A stretch of 64,000 nucleotides of DNA from Bacteroidia bacterium (GTDB lineage Bacteria; Bacteroidota; Bacteroidia; Cytophagales; Cyclobacteriaceae), in contig JAUILA010000004.1 in NCBI GenBank assembly GCA_030432655.1, forward strand, positions 1 to 64,000, in the 5' to 3' direction. This document shows positions 26,670 to 36,047 of this stretch, piece after piece. The position numbers were made by a program, and so were the translations under genes. A model generated the notes under the pieces. It was not told where the DNA came from. It saw only the letters and a program-made list of their open reading frames with translations, and did not search any database. Every line of letters begins with the position of its first letter. Within the stretch, counting starts at the first letter, position 1.

Positions 26670-27653
26670 ATGCCACAGAATTATCTGATCGATTCATTCG
26701 GCCGTAGGATTCGTTATTTACGACTCAGTGTTACTGATCGCTGTAATTTACGCTGTTTTTACTGCATGCCAAAAGAGGGGATTGATTATGTGGACAAATC
26801 CAGTCTCCTCCGATACGAGGAAATGTACCGCTTAATCCGGCTCCTTCACAGCGTCGGTGTGGACAAGGTCAGGATTACCGGTGGGGAGCCCTTTGCCAGG
26901 AAAAACCTTATGGTCCTGCTCAGAAATATGGCATCTGTTCAAGGCCTCTCCTGGCACATGACCACCAACGCCGTACTTCTTGCACCACATATTGATGAGT
27001 TGTCCCGACTGGGCATTGATTCAGTAAATGTCAGCCTGGATGCACTGGACCGTCAAAAGTTTCATGACATAACCCGGAGGGATAAATTCAGGGATGTTTA
27101 CAGTAATATTATGGCATTGCTGGAGAATGATATCCGGGTAAAGATCAATTGCGTGGTGATGAACGGGAGAAATGAAGATCAAATTGTTCCACTGGCATCT
27201 CTGGCAGAAAAGTATCCGGTTGAAGTTCGTTTTATAGAAGAAATGCCTTTTAACGGAACAGGAGAAAAGCGACCTGTAATAAATCACCGCCAGATTGAAT
27301 CGGTTCTCCGTGAAAAGTACAGTGACCTGACCGCCGGCGAGGATGATGGTCAGACTGCCCGTTGCTATACCTCAGCAGACCTGAAGGGGTCTTTGGGTAT
27401 TATCGCCGCCTACACACGCACTTTCTGTGGAACCTGCGACCGGTTGCGCATTTCAGCAACTGGCGAATTACGTACATGCCTGTATGGAAAGTATCAGCTT
27501 GATGTTCTCCGGCTGCTGCGGGAAAACTTGCATGATGAGGAAATACTTCATGCTATACGACAGGCAGTGAGCCGGAAGGAAAAAGATGGCTTTGTGGCAG
27601 AAGAACAACATAAAAAATTTCCCAATACGTCCATGTCAATTTTAGGCGGATAA
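26670..27653 (+). CDS. moaA: GTP 3',8-cyclase MoaA
   Basis: A 327-aa radical SAM enzyme starting Moco synthesis from GTP. The SAM cluster cysteines are Cys25, Cys29 and Cys32 (CNLRCFYCMP); the C-terminal cluster is Cys253, Cys256 and Cys270 (FCGTCDRLRISATGELRTC), and the tail ends in the conserved GG (SMSILGG) needed for cyclisation. RITGGEPFARKN matches the SAM-binding GGE motif. The TauE/SafE gene starts on the last base of its stop codon. Confidence 0.97.
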   Translation: MPQNYLIDSFGRRIRYLRLSVTDRCNLRCFYCMPKEGIDYVDKSSLLRYEEMYRLIRLLHSVGVDKVRITGGEPFARKNLMVLLRNMASVQGLSWHMTTNAVLLAPHIDELSRLGIDSVNVSLDALDRQKFHDITRRDKFRDVYSNIMALLENDIRVKINCVVMNGRNEDQIVPLASLAEKYPVEVRFIEEMPFNGTGEKRPVINHRQIESVLREKYSDLTAGEDDGQTARCYTSADLKGSLGIIAAYTRTFCGTCDRLRISATGELRTCLYGKYQLDVLRLLRENLHDEEILHAIRQAVSRKEKDGFVAEEQHKKFPNTSMSILGG

Positions 27654-28414
27654 TGGAGATTTCGTGGCTGCTGATTTTGCTGTTCTTTTTCGTGGCCATG
27701 TTATATTCCACGGTAGGTTTTGGTGGAGGCAGCAGCTACCTCGCTATTCTCGTGCTTGCCGGAGTAGATACGTTCCTATTACGTTCGACCGCCCTTATGT
27801 GCAATATAATTGTGGTATCCGGCGGATGCTGGATTTTCTACTCATCCGGGTTGCTTAATATCCGAAAAATCATACCCATTATTCTTTTCAGTATTCCGAT
27901 GGCATTCATTGGGGGATTATGGCCTGTAAGCGAACGGTTTCTTCTGATCCTGCTGGGGGTTTCCCTGCTGGCCGCTTCTTTTCTTATGTGGAGAAAGCCG
28001 CTGACCCAAGAAGCACGGGAAACGAGGCCCCAGGCATTCGCAAAAACAGGGGCCATCGGAGGAGGGGTGGGATTACTATCCGGACTGGTGGGTATCGGTG
28101 GCGGCATCTTTCTGTCACCTGTGCTGAATTTGTTGCGCTGGGATACTCCCAAGCATATTGCGGCAACTGCCAGTTTTTTTATCCTTGTTAATTCTATTGC
28201 AGGGCTGATCGGGCAATGGGTCCGGTATTCGCCACAGGTCGACTTTGCCTGGTCCTGGCCATTGTTGTTGGCGGTATTGGCAGGCGGACAAATAGGCTCA
28301 AGGATTTCGGTGCTCAGGTTTAATCAGCTGATGGTCCGGCGGGTCACGGCACTTGTTATATTTATTGCCGGTACCAGGATTCTGTGGGACCAGATCCGGC
28401 AGACGGTTGAATAA
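27653..28414 (+). CDS. TauE/SafE family anion exporter
   Basis: A 253-aa membrane protein with about eight helices and the internal duplication of the family: VGFGGGSSYLAILVLAG near the N-terminus and LVGIGGGIFLSPVLNLLRW in the second half. TauE/SafE proteins move sulfite, sulfonates or related organic anions. It shares one base with the moaA stop (TAATG), so it is translated with it; a link to a molybdenum enzyme such as sulfite oxidase is inferred from that, no such enzyme is in the window. Confidence 0.9.
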   Translation: MEISWLLILLFFFVAMLYSTVGFGGGSSYLAILVLAGVDTFLLRSTALMCNIIVVSGGCWIFYSSGLLNIRKIIPIILFSIPMAFIGGLWPVSERFLLILLGVSLLAASFLMWRKPLTQEARETRPQAFAKTGAIGGGVGLLSGLVGIGGGIFLSPVLNLLRWDTPKHIAATASFFILVNSIAGLIGQWVRYSPQVDFAWSWPLLLAVLAGGQIGSRISVLRFNQLMVRRVTALVIFIAGTRILWDQIRQTVE

Positions 28415-28466
28415 AATTTTTTTAAGGTAGGTAATCTTGGCTAATTTGCAGCATTAATTTCCCGTT

Positions 28467-30947
28467 ATGAAGCACATTGAATTCCGTCGTCATATTCTCC
28501 CGCACCTAATTGCGGTCCTTGTCTTTTTTCTGGTGACCATTATATTTTTTAACCCGGTTTTCTTTAAGAACCGTACGCTTGATCAATATGATATTAAACA
28601 ATGGAAGGGAGGCGCCCAGGAGGCAATCGAATACCGGGAGGACACCGGGAATGAACTTCTCTGGACCAATTCCATGTTTGGCGGGATGCCTGGATACCTG
28701 GTGGAGGTGGACTGGAGTGATGATATCGTTACAACCGCCAAGATCGTTCTGGCTGTTGGCTTGCCGCATCCGGTTCGTAATGTATTTACGGCTTTCCTGA
28801 GTTTCTATATCCTGTTGCTGGCCTTCCGGGTCAGGCCATGGCTTGCGATTGGGGGGGCACTTGCATTTGGATTGTCTTCCTACATGCTTATCGGGATTGG
28901 CGCCGGTCATAATGCACGGATTGGTGCAATTGCCTACATGCCGCTGGTTATTGCGGGGATTCATACCTGTCTTTTCAGAAGCCGCTGGCTTGGATTTGGC
29001 CTGACCACCCTGGCGGTTTCCCTGCATTTGCGGGAAAATCACCTTCAGATCACATATTACCTGTTGTTTGTGATCGCTGCCTATGGCATTATTTATTTTA
29101 TACATGCCTTGCGTTCGGGGGAGCTAAAACCATTTCTGATAAACGCGGCGTTGCTGCTCATTGCGGCCCTGGTAGGACTTGGTACATTCTATGGTAAATT
29201 CTGGGCGATTTCCGAATACAGTCAGTATTCCATGCGAGGGGTCTCTGAGCTTCAGGCAGATGAAGACGCGGGTGAAAATACTTCCGGATTGAAGCGGGAC
29301 TATGCCTTTAACCACAGTGCGGGAATTTATGAGCCTATGACCCTGATGATCCCGGACTTCTATGGCGGCAGCAGTTCGCATTTGCTTATTTCCGACGAAG
29401 ACAGTGAAGTGAGGCAGGTGCTTCAGCAAAGCAATAATCCGGATATGGCAAATCAGCTTGCCAGGTATACTTCGGCTTACTGGGGCGAGCAGCCGGGAAC
29501 AGCACCCTATTATGCCGGTGCAATCATTTGTTTCCTGTTTGTCCTTGGATTGTTTTATGCACCAAGGGATCTGGTCATCTGGTGTGCGGTCATATTTGGT
29601 TTGGGGATTGCCCTGAGCTGGGGAAAAAACTGGGAGGCATTTAATTATGCGATGTTCGATTATTTCCCCGGGTATAATAAATTCCGGTCTGTAACCTTTG
29701 CCATTGTCATTTCCCTTCTGGTTATGCCGTTGCTTGCGATGGTGGGCCTGGAGAAATTTCTGGCGGCTACAGATAAAAAGAAAAGAAACAAAAAGCTGCT
29801 TATTGCACTTGGACTAACAGCAGGTGTAAGTCTGTTGATTGCCTTATTTGCCGGGGTCGCTGATTTTACCAGGAACGGTGAAGAACAGTTTCCTGATTGG
29901 TTTCTGAACGCCCTTACCGCAGACAGGGAATCACTGATGCGGGCAGATGCCTTCCGTTCATTTATTTTTATAATACTTGGGGCAGCGGTCATTTACTTTC
30001 ATTCTATCGGCAAACTTTCTTTCGTACTGGCCGGCTCGGTTTTGTCGCTTTTGATAGTCACCGATATGTGGAGTGTTGACAAACGCTATTTCACCGAAAA
30101 CAACTACCGTCGTTCCTCTGACCGGAGCTTTTTCACTGCAACCGAGGCAGATAAGGAGATTTTGAGTGATTCAGAAAAAGGGTACCGGGTTTACGAGCTC
30201 AGGGATCCGTTTAATGAAGCCAGGACATCATACTTCCATGCTTCCCTGGGCGGGTACCATGGCGCGAAAATCCGCCGCTACCAGGATCTTGTGGAGTATT
30301 GTATCAGTCCCGAAACACAGGAACTGATTAATGGCGTACAATCCGGTGAATTGAGTTTTGAAGACCTCGGGGTGCTGAATATGCTTAATACAAAGTATTT
30401 TGTGTACGGACCTGAGCGATCAAATCTGATCAGGAACCCGGGTGCGATGGGCAATGCCTGGTTTGTGGAAGAAGTAAATGAAGTGAATTCGCCTGATGAG
30501 GAAATCCGGCAGACCTGTCTGATTGATCCTGCCAGGCAGGCGGTAATCAACATCAGCGAATTTAGTCAGGAGATTCCGGCCTTATCCGGGACAGGAACTA
30601 TAAACGCTACGGATTATTCTCCAAATGATATTACTTACCAGACCAACAATAATGGGGAAGGGCTGGCAGTTTTTTCAGAAATTTATTATCCCGATGGATG
30701 GGAGATAACCATTGATGGCGAACCAGCCACATTGCTCCGGGTTAATTATGTGCTGCGTGCGGTCATGGTACCTGCGGGTCAACACACCATACGGATGCAA
30801 TTCCGGCCGGATGCCTATTTCATTGGAGATAAGATCATATTGGGGTCCTCAATTCTTATGCTTCTGATATTTCTTGGAAGCCTGTTTATGACCTGGCGCC
30901 AGTGGAATCCGCCTTCACATAATGCTGAAGAGCCGCAAGCCGCCTGA
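28467..30947 (+). CDS. YfhO family polytopic membrane protein
   Basis: An 826-aa protein with an N-terminal helix (LIAVLVFFLVTIIFFNPVFF), about 12 more helices and a soluble C-terminal beta-rich part from about residue 560 to 800 that ends in one more helix. Family landmarks are FFNPVFFKNRTLDQYDIKQWKG, TNSMFGGMPGYL, and SYFHASLGGYHGAKIRRYQDL. YfhO proteins look like GT-C glycosyltransferases; the B. subtilis member is linked to cell-envelope glycosylation, and function in Bacteroidota is unproven. Its last 62 bp overlap the tail of the convergent M48 gene. Confidence 0.88.
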   Translation: MKHIEFRRHILPHLIAVLVFFLVTIIFFNPVFFKNRTLDQYDIKQWKGGAQEAIEYREDTGNELLWTNSMFGGMPGYLVEVDWSDDIVTTAKIVLAVGLPHPVRNVFTAFLSFYILLLAFRVRPWLAIGGALAFGLSSYMLIGIGAGHNARIGAIAYMPLVIAGIHTCLFRSRWLGFGLTTLAVSLHLRENHLQITYYLLFVIAAYGIIYFIHALRSGELKPFLINAALLLIAALVGLGTFYGKFWAISEYSQYSMRGVSELQADEDAGENTSGLKRDYAFNHSAGIYEPMTLMIPDFYGGSSSHLLISDEDSEVRQVLQQSNNPDMANQLARYTSAYWGEQPGTAPYYAGAIICFLFVLGLFYAPRDLVIWCAVIFGLGIALSWGKNWEAFNYAMFDYFPGYNKFRSVTFAIVISLLVMPLLAMVGLEKFLAATDKKKRNKKLLIALGLTAGVSLLIALFAGVADFTRNGEEQFPDWFLNALTADRESLMRADAFRSFIFIILGAAVIYFHSIGKLSFVLAGSVLSLLIVTDMWSVDKRYFTENNYRRSSDRSFFTATEADKEILSDSEKGYRVYELRDPFNEARTSYFHASLGGYHGAKIRRYQDLVEYCISPETQELINGVQSGELSFEDLGVLNMLNTKYFVYGPERSNLIRNPGAMGNAWFVEEVNEVNSPDEEIRQTCLIDPARQAVINISEFSQEIPALSGTGTINATDYSPNDITYQTNNNGEGLAVFSEIYYPDGWEITIDGEPATLLRVNYVLRAVMVPAGQHTIRMQFRPDAYFIGDKIILGSSILMLLIFLGSLFMTWRQWNPPSHNAEEPQAA

Positions 30948-32157
30948 GCAGTGGCGGGTGTGAGTAATGGACAAAGACATACGCCGGATGCGGAAACAGG
31001 TTTGACAGGTTCTTCACTGAAAGCTTTTTAAGCGCCAGTTGCAGGGCATCTGCCCGGTATGTGTTTCCCGCCCAGGCATCCGCTTCGTATTCGTTTTTCC
31101 GGCTTATGTGATTACTGAATATGCCCATAATTGTGGAAACGGGAGAATAAAGCAGGCCAAAAGCCAGCAGGTTCAGATGGAGCGCCTGTACCCCGCCACC
31201 AAGGGCAAGGGACAGATTCTCATTAAAAATCAACAAAGACATGATGTAAAGCATCAGGCCGGTTTGAAACAGCGAAAGTACATACCCGAGAATTATGTGA
31301 TGACGTTTGTAATGTCCGATCTCGTGAGCGAGAACCGCTACCAGCTCCTCTTCTGAATGATTTTCAATTAGTGTATCGTATAATACTACCTTTTTACTTC
31401 TGCCCAATCCTGAGAAAAAAGCATTGGCTTTCGTGCTTCTTTTTGAACCGTCAATAACCAGTACATTCCGGATTGGGAAGGATACCTGTTTGCAGTAGGC
31501 TTCTATACGGTCCATCAGGGATTTGTCTTCCAGAGGGGAAAGCTTATTAAACAACGGCACAATCAGGGAGGTATAAAGGATGTTGGCAAGAAAAATGAAA
31601 AGAGCCGCAATTCCCCAGAAATATAACCAGAATGAGGCGCCCAGGTTGCTGATCAGCCAGATGAGCGCTGCCAGTAATCCGCCGCCAAGGATGGCACCGA
31701 GTAAATAACCTTTAAGTTTGTCCAGAAAAAACGTTTTTAATGTGGTTTTATTGAAGCCAAACCGCTCTTCAATCACAAATGTGCGATAGTACTGGAGCGG
31801 CAGAGAGATGAAATCGGAAGCCACAGCCAGAATACCGAAAAAAGCCAGAGCCAGTCCGATCGGGTTTTGTATGTAAACACGGAGCACCTGATCAAGGTAA
31901 CCGAATCCGCCGAGCATCAGCATTAGCAGGGTAAGAATGAAGCTAAAGGTAGAAGTGATAAACCCGAAACGGGTCAGGGCCGACTGATAATCCAGGGCCC
32001 GCAGGTATTCCTCCGGATCGTAGATATCGGCCACTTCTTCCGGCATGGTGCGTCTGCGATGTCTGAGATTCAGAATATCCAGCACAAAATCGAGTATAAA
32101 CCCTGCTGCGAGCAGTGCAATCAGTAGTATCAAATAGTTTTCCGGAGTCAGTTCCAT
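30886..32157 (-). CDS. CAAX-type (Ste24-like) M48 membrane metallopeptidase
   Basis: A 423-aa polytopic protein from the ATG complementary to 32155-32157 (MELTPENYLILLIALLAAG); the frame is also open to an ATG at 32175, which lies inside a dyad and looks less likely. The N-terminal peptidase_M48_N region has several helices and FVIEERFGFNKTTLKTF. The zinc motif HEIGH is near residue 278 in VAVLAHEIGHYKRHH and the third ligand is the Glu of ISRKNEYEADAWAG. Family members cleave membrane or lipid-modified proteins; the substrate here is unknown. The 3' end overlaps the YfhO gene by 62 bp tail to tail. Confidence 0.92.
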   Translation of the reverse strand: MELTPENYLILLIALLAAGFILDFVLDILNLRHRRRTMPEEVADIYDPEEYLRALDYQSALTRFGFITSTFSFILTLLMLMLGGFGYLDQVLRVYIQNPIGLALAFFGILAVASDFISLPLQYYRTFVIEERFGFNKTTLKTFFLDKLKGYLLGAILGGGLLAALIWLISNLGASFWLYFWGIAALFIFLANILYTSLIVPLFNKLSPLEDKSLMDRIEAYCKQVSFPIRNVLVIDGSKRSTKANAFFSGLGRSKKVVLYDTLIENHSEEELVAVLAHEIGHYKRHHIILGYVLSLFQTGLMLYIMSLLIFNENLSLALGGGVQALHLNLLAFGLLYSPVSTIMGIFSNHISRKNEYEADAWAGNTYRADALQLALKKLSVKNLSNLFPHPAYVFVHYSHPPLLRRLAALQHYVKADSTGARS

Positions 32158-32169
32158 ATTGCGAAATTG

Positions 32170-32200
32170 TCCCATTCAGGGATTAATTCCCAGAATGGGA
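32170..32200. promoter_or_regulatory. Interrupted palindrome upstream of the M48 gene
   Basis: TCCCATTC (32170-32177) and GAATGGGA (32193-32200) are perfect inverted repeats, with a second nested pair GGGA (32179-32182) and TCCC (32188-32191). It begins 12 bp upstream of the preferred M48 start, where an operator would sit. The regulator is unknown. Confidence 0.4.
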
Positions 32201-32323
32201 TAGTAATTAAGGTCGAAAGCCCCAATAAAACGCTTTTCAGGCTGATTATGAAGCTGGCACAGCCCTTGTCATTCATCAGGCATAATGTTACGAAAAATGA
32301 AAAATTTTTTTACACTACGTTGT

Positions 32324-32369
32324 CTTGTTGTTTGCGAACAAGGATGGGGCTTTACCTTGTTCATTTTTT
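32324..32369 (+). promoter_or_regulatory. Attenuator-like alternative hairpins in sdh upstream region
   Basis: Three segments compete: CTTGTT (32324-32329), GAACAAGG (32336-32343) and CCTTGTTC (32355-32362). The second and third form an 8-bp perfect stem followed by A and six T (32364-32369), an intrinsic terminator; the first and second form a shorter alternative stem that would prevent it. No gene upstream on this strand needs a terminator, so a leader or small RNA is suggested. The remainder of the 373-bp gap 32176-32548 holds the dyad at 32170-32200 and the sdh promoter; no supportable ORF was found. Confidence 0.4.
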
Positions 32370-32477
32370 CTGTCGGCATTTTTGTGGTGATTTATGAACT
32401 CCTTTTGCGGTTTTTTTGCTAGGCTTAACTTGTTCAGAATTTCGTCAATTTAGAATGGATCAAAATAGTATATCTTA

Positions 32478-32508
32478 TTGGATGATAATTAATGCGCTTG
32501 TAACTTTG
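32478..32508 (+). promoter_or_regulatory. Promoter of the sdhCAB operon
   Basis: TTG at 32478-32480 and TAACTTTG at 32501-32508 are separated by 20 bp, a full match to the Bacteroidota consensus (TTG, 17-23 bp, TAnnTTTG). It is the most complete promoter in the window. Leader length to the sdhC start at 32549 is about 35 nt. Confidence 0.65.
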
Positions 32509-32548
32509 ATTCGAAAAAGTTTCAACACAGACCTTACACATCCCACAA

Positions 32549-33226
32549 ATGAGTTGGTTTACAAATGCATTGTCCAGCACGTTGGGCCGAAAGCTTGTTA
32601 TGGCTGCCACCGGCCTTTTCCTTATCATTTTCTTATTAGTTCACCTGACAGGTAACCTCCAGTTATTAAAGGATGACGGAGGAGAGGCGTTTAACGTTTA
32701 TGCCCAGTTCATGACCAGTAATCCGCTGATCAAAACAACCTCCTACCTGTTATATGCAACATTTCTGGTACACATTATCTGGGCAGTTATTCTGTCTGTT
32801 TACAACCGGAAAGCCAGGCCGGTCGGGTACGCGCACAACAAGGCGTCGAGTACCTGGAGTTCACGTAACATGGGTATCCTGGGTACCATTGTCCTGATCT
32901 TTCTGATTATTCACCTTAAGAATTTCTGGTACGAGATGCACTGGGGTGGTATACCAACAGTGGCCTATGAGGGAGAAAGCTATAAAGATCTTTATGCCGT
33001 AGTGGATAAGGCATTTGCTGAATGGTGGATTGTGGCCTTGTATGTTGTTTCAATGATCGGCCTCATGTTTCACTTATATCATGGCTTTCAAAGTGCATTT
33101 CAGACACTTGGTTTGAACCATCCGAAGTATAATGCATTAATAAAGGGAGTGGGTACTGCATTTGCGGTAATTGTACCGGCATTATTTGCAGCAATACCTA
33201 TTCTGATGTTCCTGGAACGGTCATAA
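32549..33226 (+). CDS. sdhC: Succinate dehydrogenase cytochrome b subunit
   Basis: A 225-aa membrane anchor with five predicted helices, the first after MSWFTNALSSTLGRKLVMA (GLFLIIFLLVHLTGNLQLL) and including haem-ligand-type His residues (LVHLTGN, LVHIIWA, IHLKNFWYEMHWGG, LMFHLYHGF). It matches the Bacteroidota/B. subtilis-like one-protein diheme anchor that passes electrons to menaquinone. It is followed 25 bp later by sdhA and then sdhB. Confidence 0.93.
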   Translation: MSWFTNALSSTLGRKLVMAATGLFLIIFLLVHLTGNLQLLKDDGGEAFNVYAQFMTSNPLIKTTSYLLYATFLVHIIWAVILSVYNRKARPVGYAHNKASSTWSSRNMGILGTIVLIFLIIHLKNFWYEMHWGGIPTVAYEGESYKDLYAVVDKAFAEWWIVALYVVSMIGLMFHLYHGFQSAFQTLGLNHPKYNALIKGVGTAFAVIVPALFAAIPILMFLERS

Positions 33227-33251
33227 TGCAAGAAAATAACCTAAGATACAG

Positions 33252-35186
33252 ATGAATTTAGATTCAAAAATTCCTGAAGGACCACTGGCGGAAAAGTGGT
33301 CGAAGCATAAATTCAATATTAAGCTGGTCAATCCCGCCAATAAACGGAAGTACGATATTATCGTGGTCGGGACCGGACTGGCTGGAGCTTCAGCAGCTGC
33401 TTCATTCGGAGAGCTGGGATATAATGTCAAATCTTTCTGTTTTCAGGATAGTCCAAGGCGTGCACACAGTATTGCTGCACAGGGCGGAATAAATGCGGCC
33501 AAAAACTACCAGAACGACGGGGATAGTGTTTTCCGGTTATTTTATGATACGATCAAGGGCGGTGATTACCGTTCAAGGGAAGGCAATGTGTACAGGCTGG
33601 CTGAGGTCAGTGTAAATATTATTGATCAGTGTGTCGCCCAGGGGGTCCCTTTTGCAAGGGAATATGGTGGGTTACTTGCGAACCGGTCCTTCGGTGGCGC
33701 CCAGGTGTCCCGGACATTCTATGCCAGGGGGCAGACAGGCCAGCAGTTGTTGCTTGGGGCATACGGGGCATTGAGCCGGCAGATTGCCAATGGAAAAGTG
33801 CAGATGTATTCCCGTCATGAAATGCTGGATTTGGTCCTGGTAGACGGCAAAGCCCGAGGAATTGTGACCAGAAATCTTATCACAGGACAGATTGAATCAC
33901 ACAGTGCGCATGCCGTAGTCCTCGCAACGGGAGGATACGGGAATGTGTTTTTCCTGTCGACCAATGCAATGGGATCTAATGCTACTGCTGCCTGGAGAGC
34001 CCATAAGAAAGGAGCATTAATGGCGAATCCTTGTTTCACACAAATACACCCCACCTGTATCCCGGTTTCCGGAGATCACCAGTCCAAGCTGACTCTCATG
34101 TCCGAGTCCCTGCGAAACGACGGAAGGGTATGGGTGCCAAAGACTGTGGAAGATGCGGAAAAAATCAGGAAAGGAGAGATTCGTCCGACCGATTTGCCCG
34201 AGGACAAACGCGATTATTACCTTGAGGAACGTTATCCCTCTTTTGGAAACCTTGTTCCCCGTGACGTGGCATCAAGGAACGCCAAGAATGTTTGCGATGA
34301 AGGACGTGGCGTGAACAAAACCGGTTTGGCGGTTTTCCTCGATTTTGCAGATGCGATAAAACGTGACGGAGAAGATACGATCCGGGGTAAGTACGGAAAC
34401 CTGTTTGATATGTATGAGCAGATCACCGGGGATAATCCGTATAAGACCCCGATGAAGATATTCCCCGCAGTGCATTATACGATGGGCGGGCTTTGGGTTG
34501 ACTACAACCTGATGACCAACGTTGATGGATTATATTCTATCGGCGAGGCTAATTTTTCTGACCACGGCGCGAACCGGCTGGGAGCAAGTGCACTTATGCA
34601 GGGGCTGGCTGATGGTTATTTTGTGATCCCTTACACCATCGGGGATTATCTGGCCAAAATGCCGTACGATAAAGTGCCTGTTACGCATGAAGCATTCAAG
34701 GCAGCGGAAGCAAATGTCAAAGAAAAAATAGATAAGCTGCTCTCAATAAACGGTTCCAAAACAGTAGACCAGTTTCACAAAGAGCTGGGTCATATTATGT
34801 GGGAGTACTGCGGGATGTCCCGTAATGAGGAAGGCTTGAAAAAAGCCAAAGGAATGATCAGGGAATTACGCGATCAGTTCTGGAAGGATCTGAGGCTTGT
34901 CGGCACCAATGATGAACTGAATCTTTCCCTTGAGAAAGCCAACCGGGTAGCGGACTTTATGGAACTGGGCGAGCTTATGGTGGATGATGCCCTGCATCGT
35001 GATGAATCATGCGGAGGTCATTTTCGCGAAGAGTCACAGACCGAGGAAGGTGAGGCAAAACGTAAGGACGATGAATTCTCCTTCGTATCAGCCTGGGAAT
35101 ATACAGGTCCGGAAAAACCGGAAGTACTGCATAAGGAAGATCTGGTCTTCGAAAATGTGAAGCTCACTCAACGTAGCTATAAATAA
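33252..35186 (+). CDS. sdhA: Succinate dehydrogenase/fumarate reductase flavoprotein subunit
   Basis: A 644-aa FAD subunit. The dinucleotide fold is [19 protein letters not shown], the covalent-FAD segment [19 protein letters not shown] contains the linking His, and [17 protein letters not shown] and [20 protein letters not shown] are substrate and FAD contacts. Subunit order C-A-B and length fit the non-cytochrome-c Bacteroidota enzyme. It faces the cytoplasm, oxidising succinate to fumarate. Confidence 0.97.
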   Translation: MNLDSKIPEGPLAEKWSKHKFNIKLVNPANKRKYDIIVVGTGLAGASAAASFGELGYNVKSFCFQDSPRRAHSIAAQGGINAAKNYQNDGDSVFRLFYDTIKGGDYRSREGNVYRLAEVSVNIIDQCVAQGVPFAREYGGLLANRSFGGAQVSRTFYARGQTGQQLLLGAYGALSRQIANGKVQMYSRHEMLDLVLVDGKARGIVTRNLITGQIESHSAHAVVLATGGYGNVFFLSTNAMGSNATAAWRAHKKGALMANPCFTQIHPTCIPVSGDHQSKLTLMSESLRNDGRVWVPKTVEDAEKIRKGEIRPTDLPEDKRDYYLEERYPSFGNLVPRDVASRNAKNVCDEGRGVNKTGLAVFLDFADAIKRDGEDTIRGKYGNLFDMYEQITGDNPYKTPMKIFPAVHYTMGGLWVDYNLMTNVDGLYSIGEANFSDHGANRLGASALMQGLADGYFVIPYTIGDYLAKMPYDKVPVTHEAFKAAEANVKEKIDKLLSINGSKTVDQFHKELGHIMWEYCGMSRNEEGLKKAKGMIRELRDQFWKDLRLVGTNDELNLSLEKANRVADFMELGELMVDDALHRDESCGGHFREESQTEEGEAKRKDDEFSFVSAWEYTGPEKPEVLHKEDLVFENVKLTQRSYK

Positions 35187-35215
35187 TCAAACTGAGATTC
35201 TGAAAGGATAAATCC

Positions 35216-35965
35216 ATGAAAATAACGTTAAAAGTCTGGAGACAAAAAAACGCCGCTGACAAAGGCGGATTTCAAACTTATCAGCTGGATAATGTATCAC
35301 CTGACATGTCCTTCCTGGAGATGTTTGATGTCCTGAATGAAGAATTGTTATCAAAAGGTGAAGACCCCATACATTTTGATCATGATTGTCGCGAAGGTAT
35401 TTGTGGTATGTGCAGCATGTACATCAATGGCAAGCCGCACGGCCCCAAGCAAACCACTACCTGCCAGCTGCATATGCGGTCATTCCATGACGGCCAGACC
35501 ATTACCGTCGAGCCCTGGAGAGCTAAGGCATTTCCAGTGGTCAAGGATCTTGTGGTTGACCGTACCTCCTTTGACCGGATCATCCAGGCAGGGGGGTATG
35601 TGTCGGTAAACACCGGCGGGGTGCCTGATGCGAACGAGATTCCTATACCCAAGAAAGTGGCGGATGAGGCATTTGATTCAGCAACCTGTATAGGTTGCGG
35701 TGCATGTGTCGCGGCATGTAAGAATGCCAGTGCGATGTTATTTGTCAGCGCCAAGATCTCACAGCTGGCCATGCTTCCGCAAGGTAAGGTAGAGCGGAAG
35801 ACCCGGGCTGAGCAAATGATCGCGCAAATGGATGAGGAAGGATTCGGTGCCTGTACCAATACAGGGGCCTGCTCAGCGGAATGCCCTAAAGAAATTAAGC
35901 TGGAGAATATTGCGCGGATGAACAGGGAGTTTTACACCGCTAAAGCTAAATCGGAAAACGTTTAA
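35216..35965 (+). CDS. sdhB: Succinate dehydrogenase/fumarate reductase iron-sulfur subunit
   Basis: A 249-aa subunit with an N-terminal [2Fe-2S] ferredoxin domain ([15 protein letters not shown]) and two C-terminal cluster motifs, [15 protein letters not shown] and [15 protein letters not shown]. It links FAD in SdhA to haems in SdhC. It closes the operon; the terminator at 35985-36019 begins 20 bp after the stop codon. Confidence 0.97.
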   Translation: MKITLKVWRQKNAADKGGFQTYQLDNVSPDMSFLEMFDVLNEELLSKGEDPIHFDHDCREGICGMCSMYINGKPHGPKQTTTCQLHMRSFHDGQTITVEPWRAKAFPVVKDLVVDRTSFDRIIQAGGYVSVNTGGVPDANEIPIPKKVADEAFDSATCIGCGACVAACKNASAMLFVSAKISQLAMLPQGKVERKTRAEQMIAQMDEEGFGACTNTGACSAECPKEIKLENIARMNREFYTAKAKSENV

Positions 35966-35984
35966 GTATATATTCATTTAGAAT

Positions 35985-36019
35985 AAAAAAATCCTCTTCA
36001 GACCGAAGAGGATTTTTTT
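35985..36019. terminator. Bidirectional intrinsic terminator after sdhB
   Basis: A perfect 15-bp stem joins 35985-35999 (seven A then TCCTCTTC) to 36005-36019 (GAAGAGGA then seven T) around a 5-nt loop. A runs on one side and T runs on the other make it work in both directions, for sdhB and for the convergent lipoprotein gene ending at 36048. Confidence 0.93.
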
Positions 36020-36047
36020 GCTTATTAATTTATGAGGGTCGCCGGTA

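Noticed and set aside
32167-32397. Short ORFs in the sdh upstream gap (32167-32397 and 32416-32655, plus 32434-32628 on the minus strand)
   Set aside because: No recognisable domain, low-complexity or promoter-overlapping composition, and no ribosome-binding context; the region is better explained by regulatory structure.
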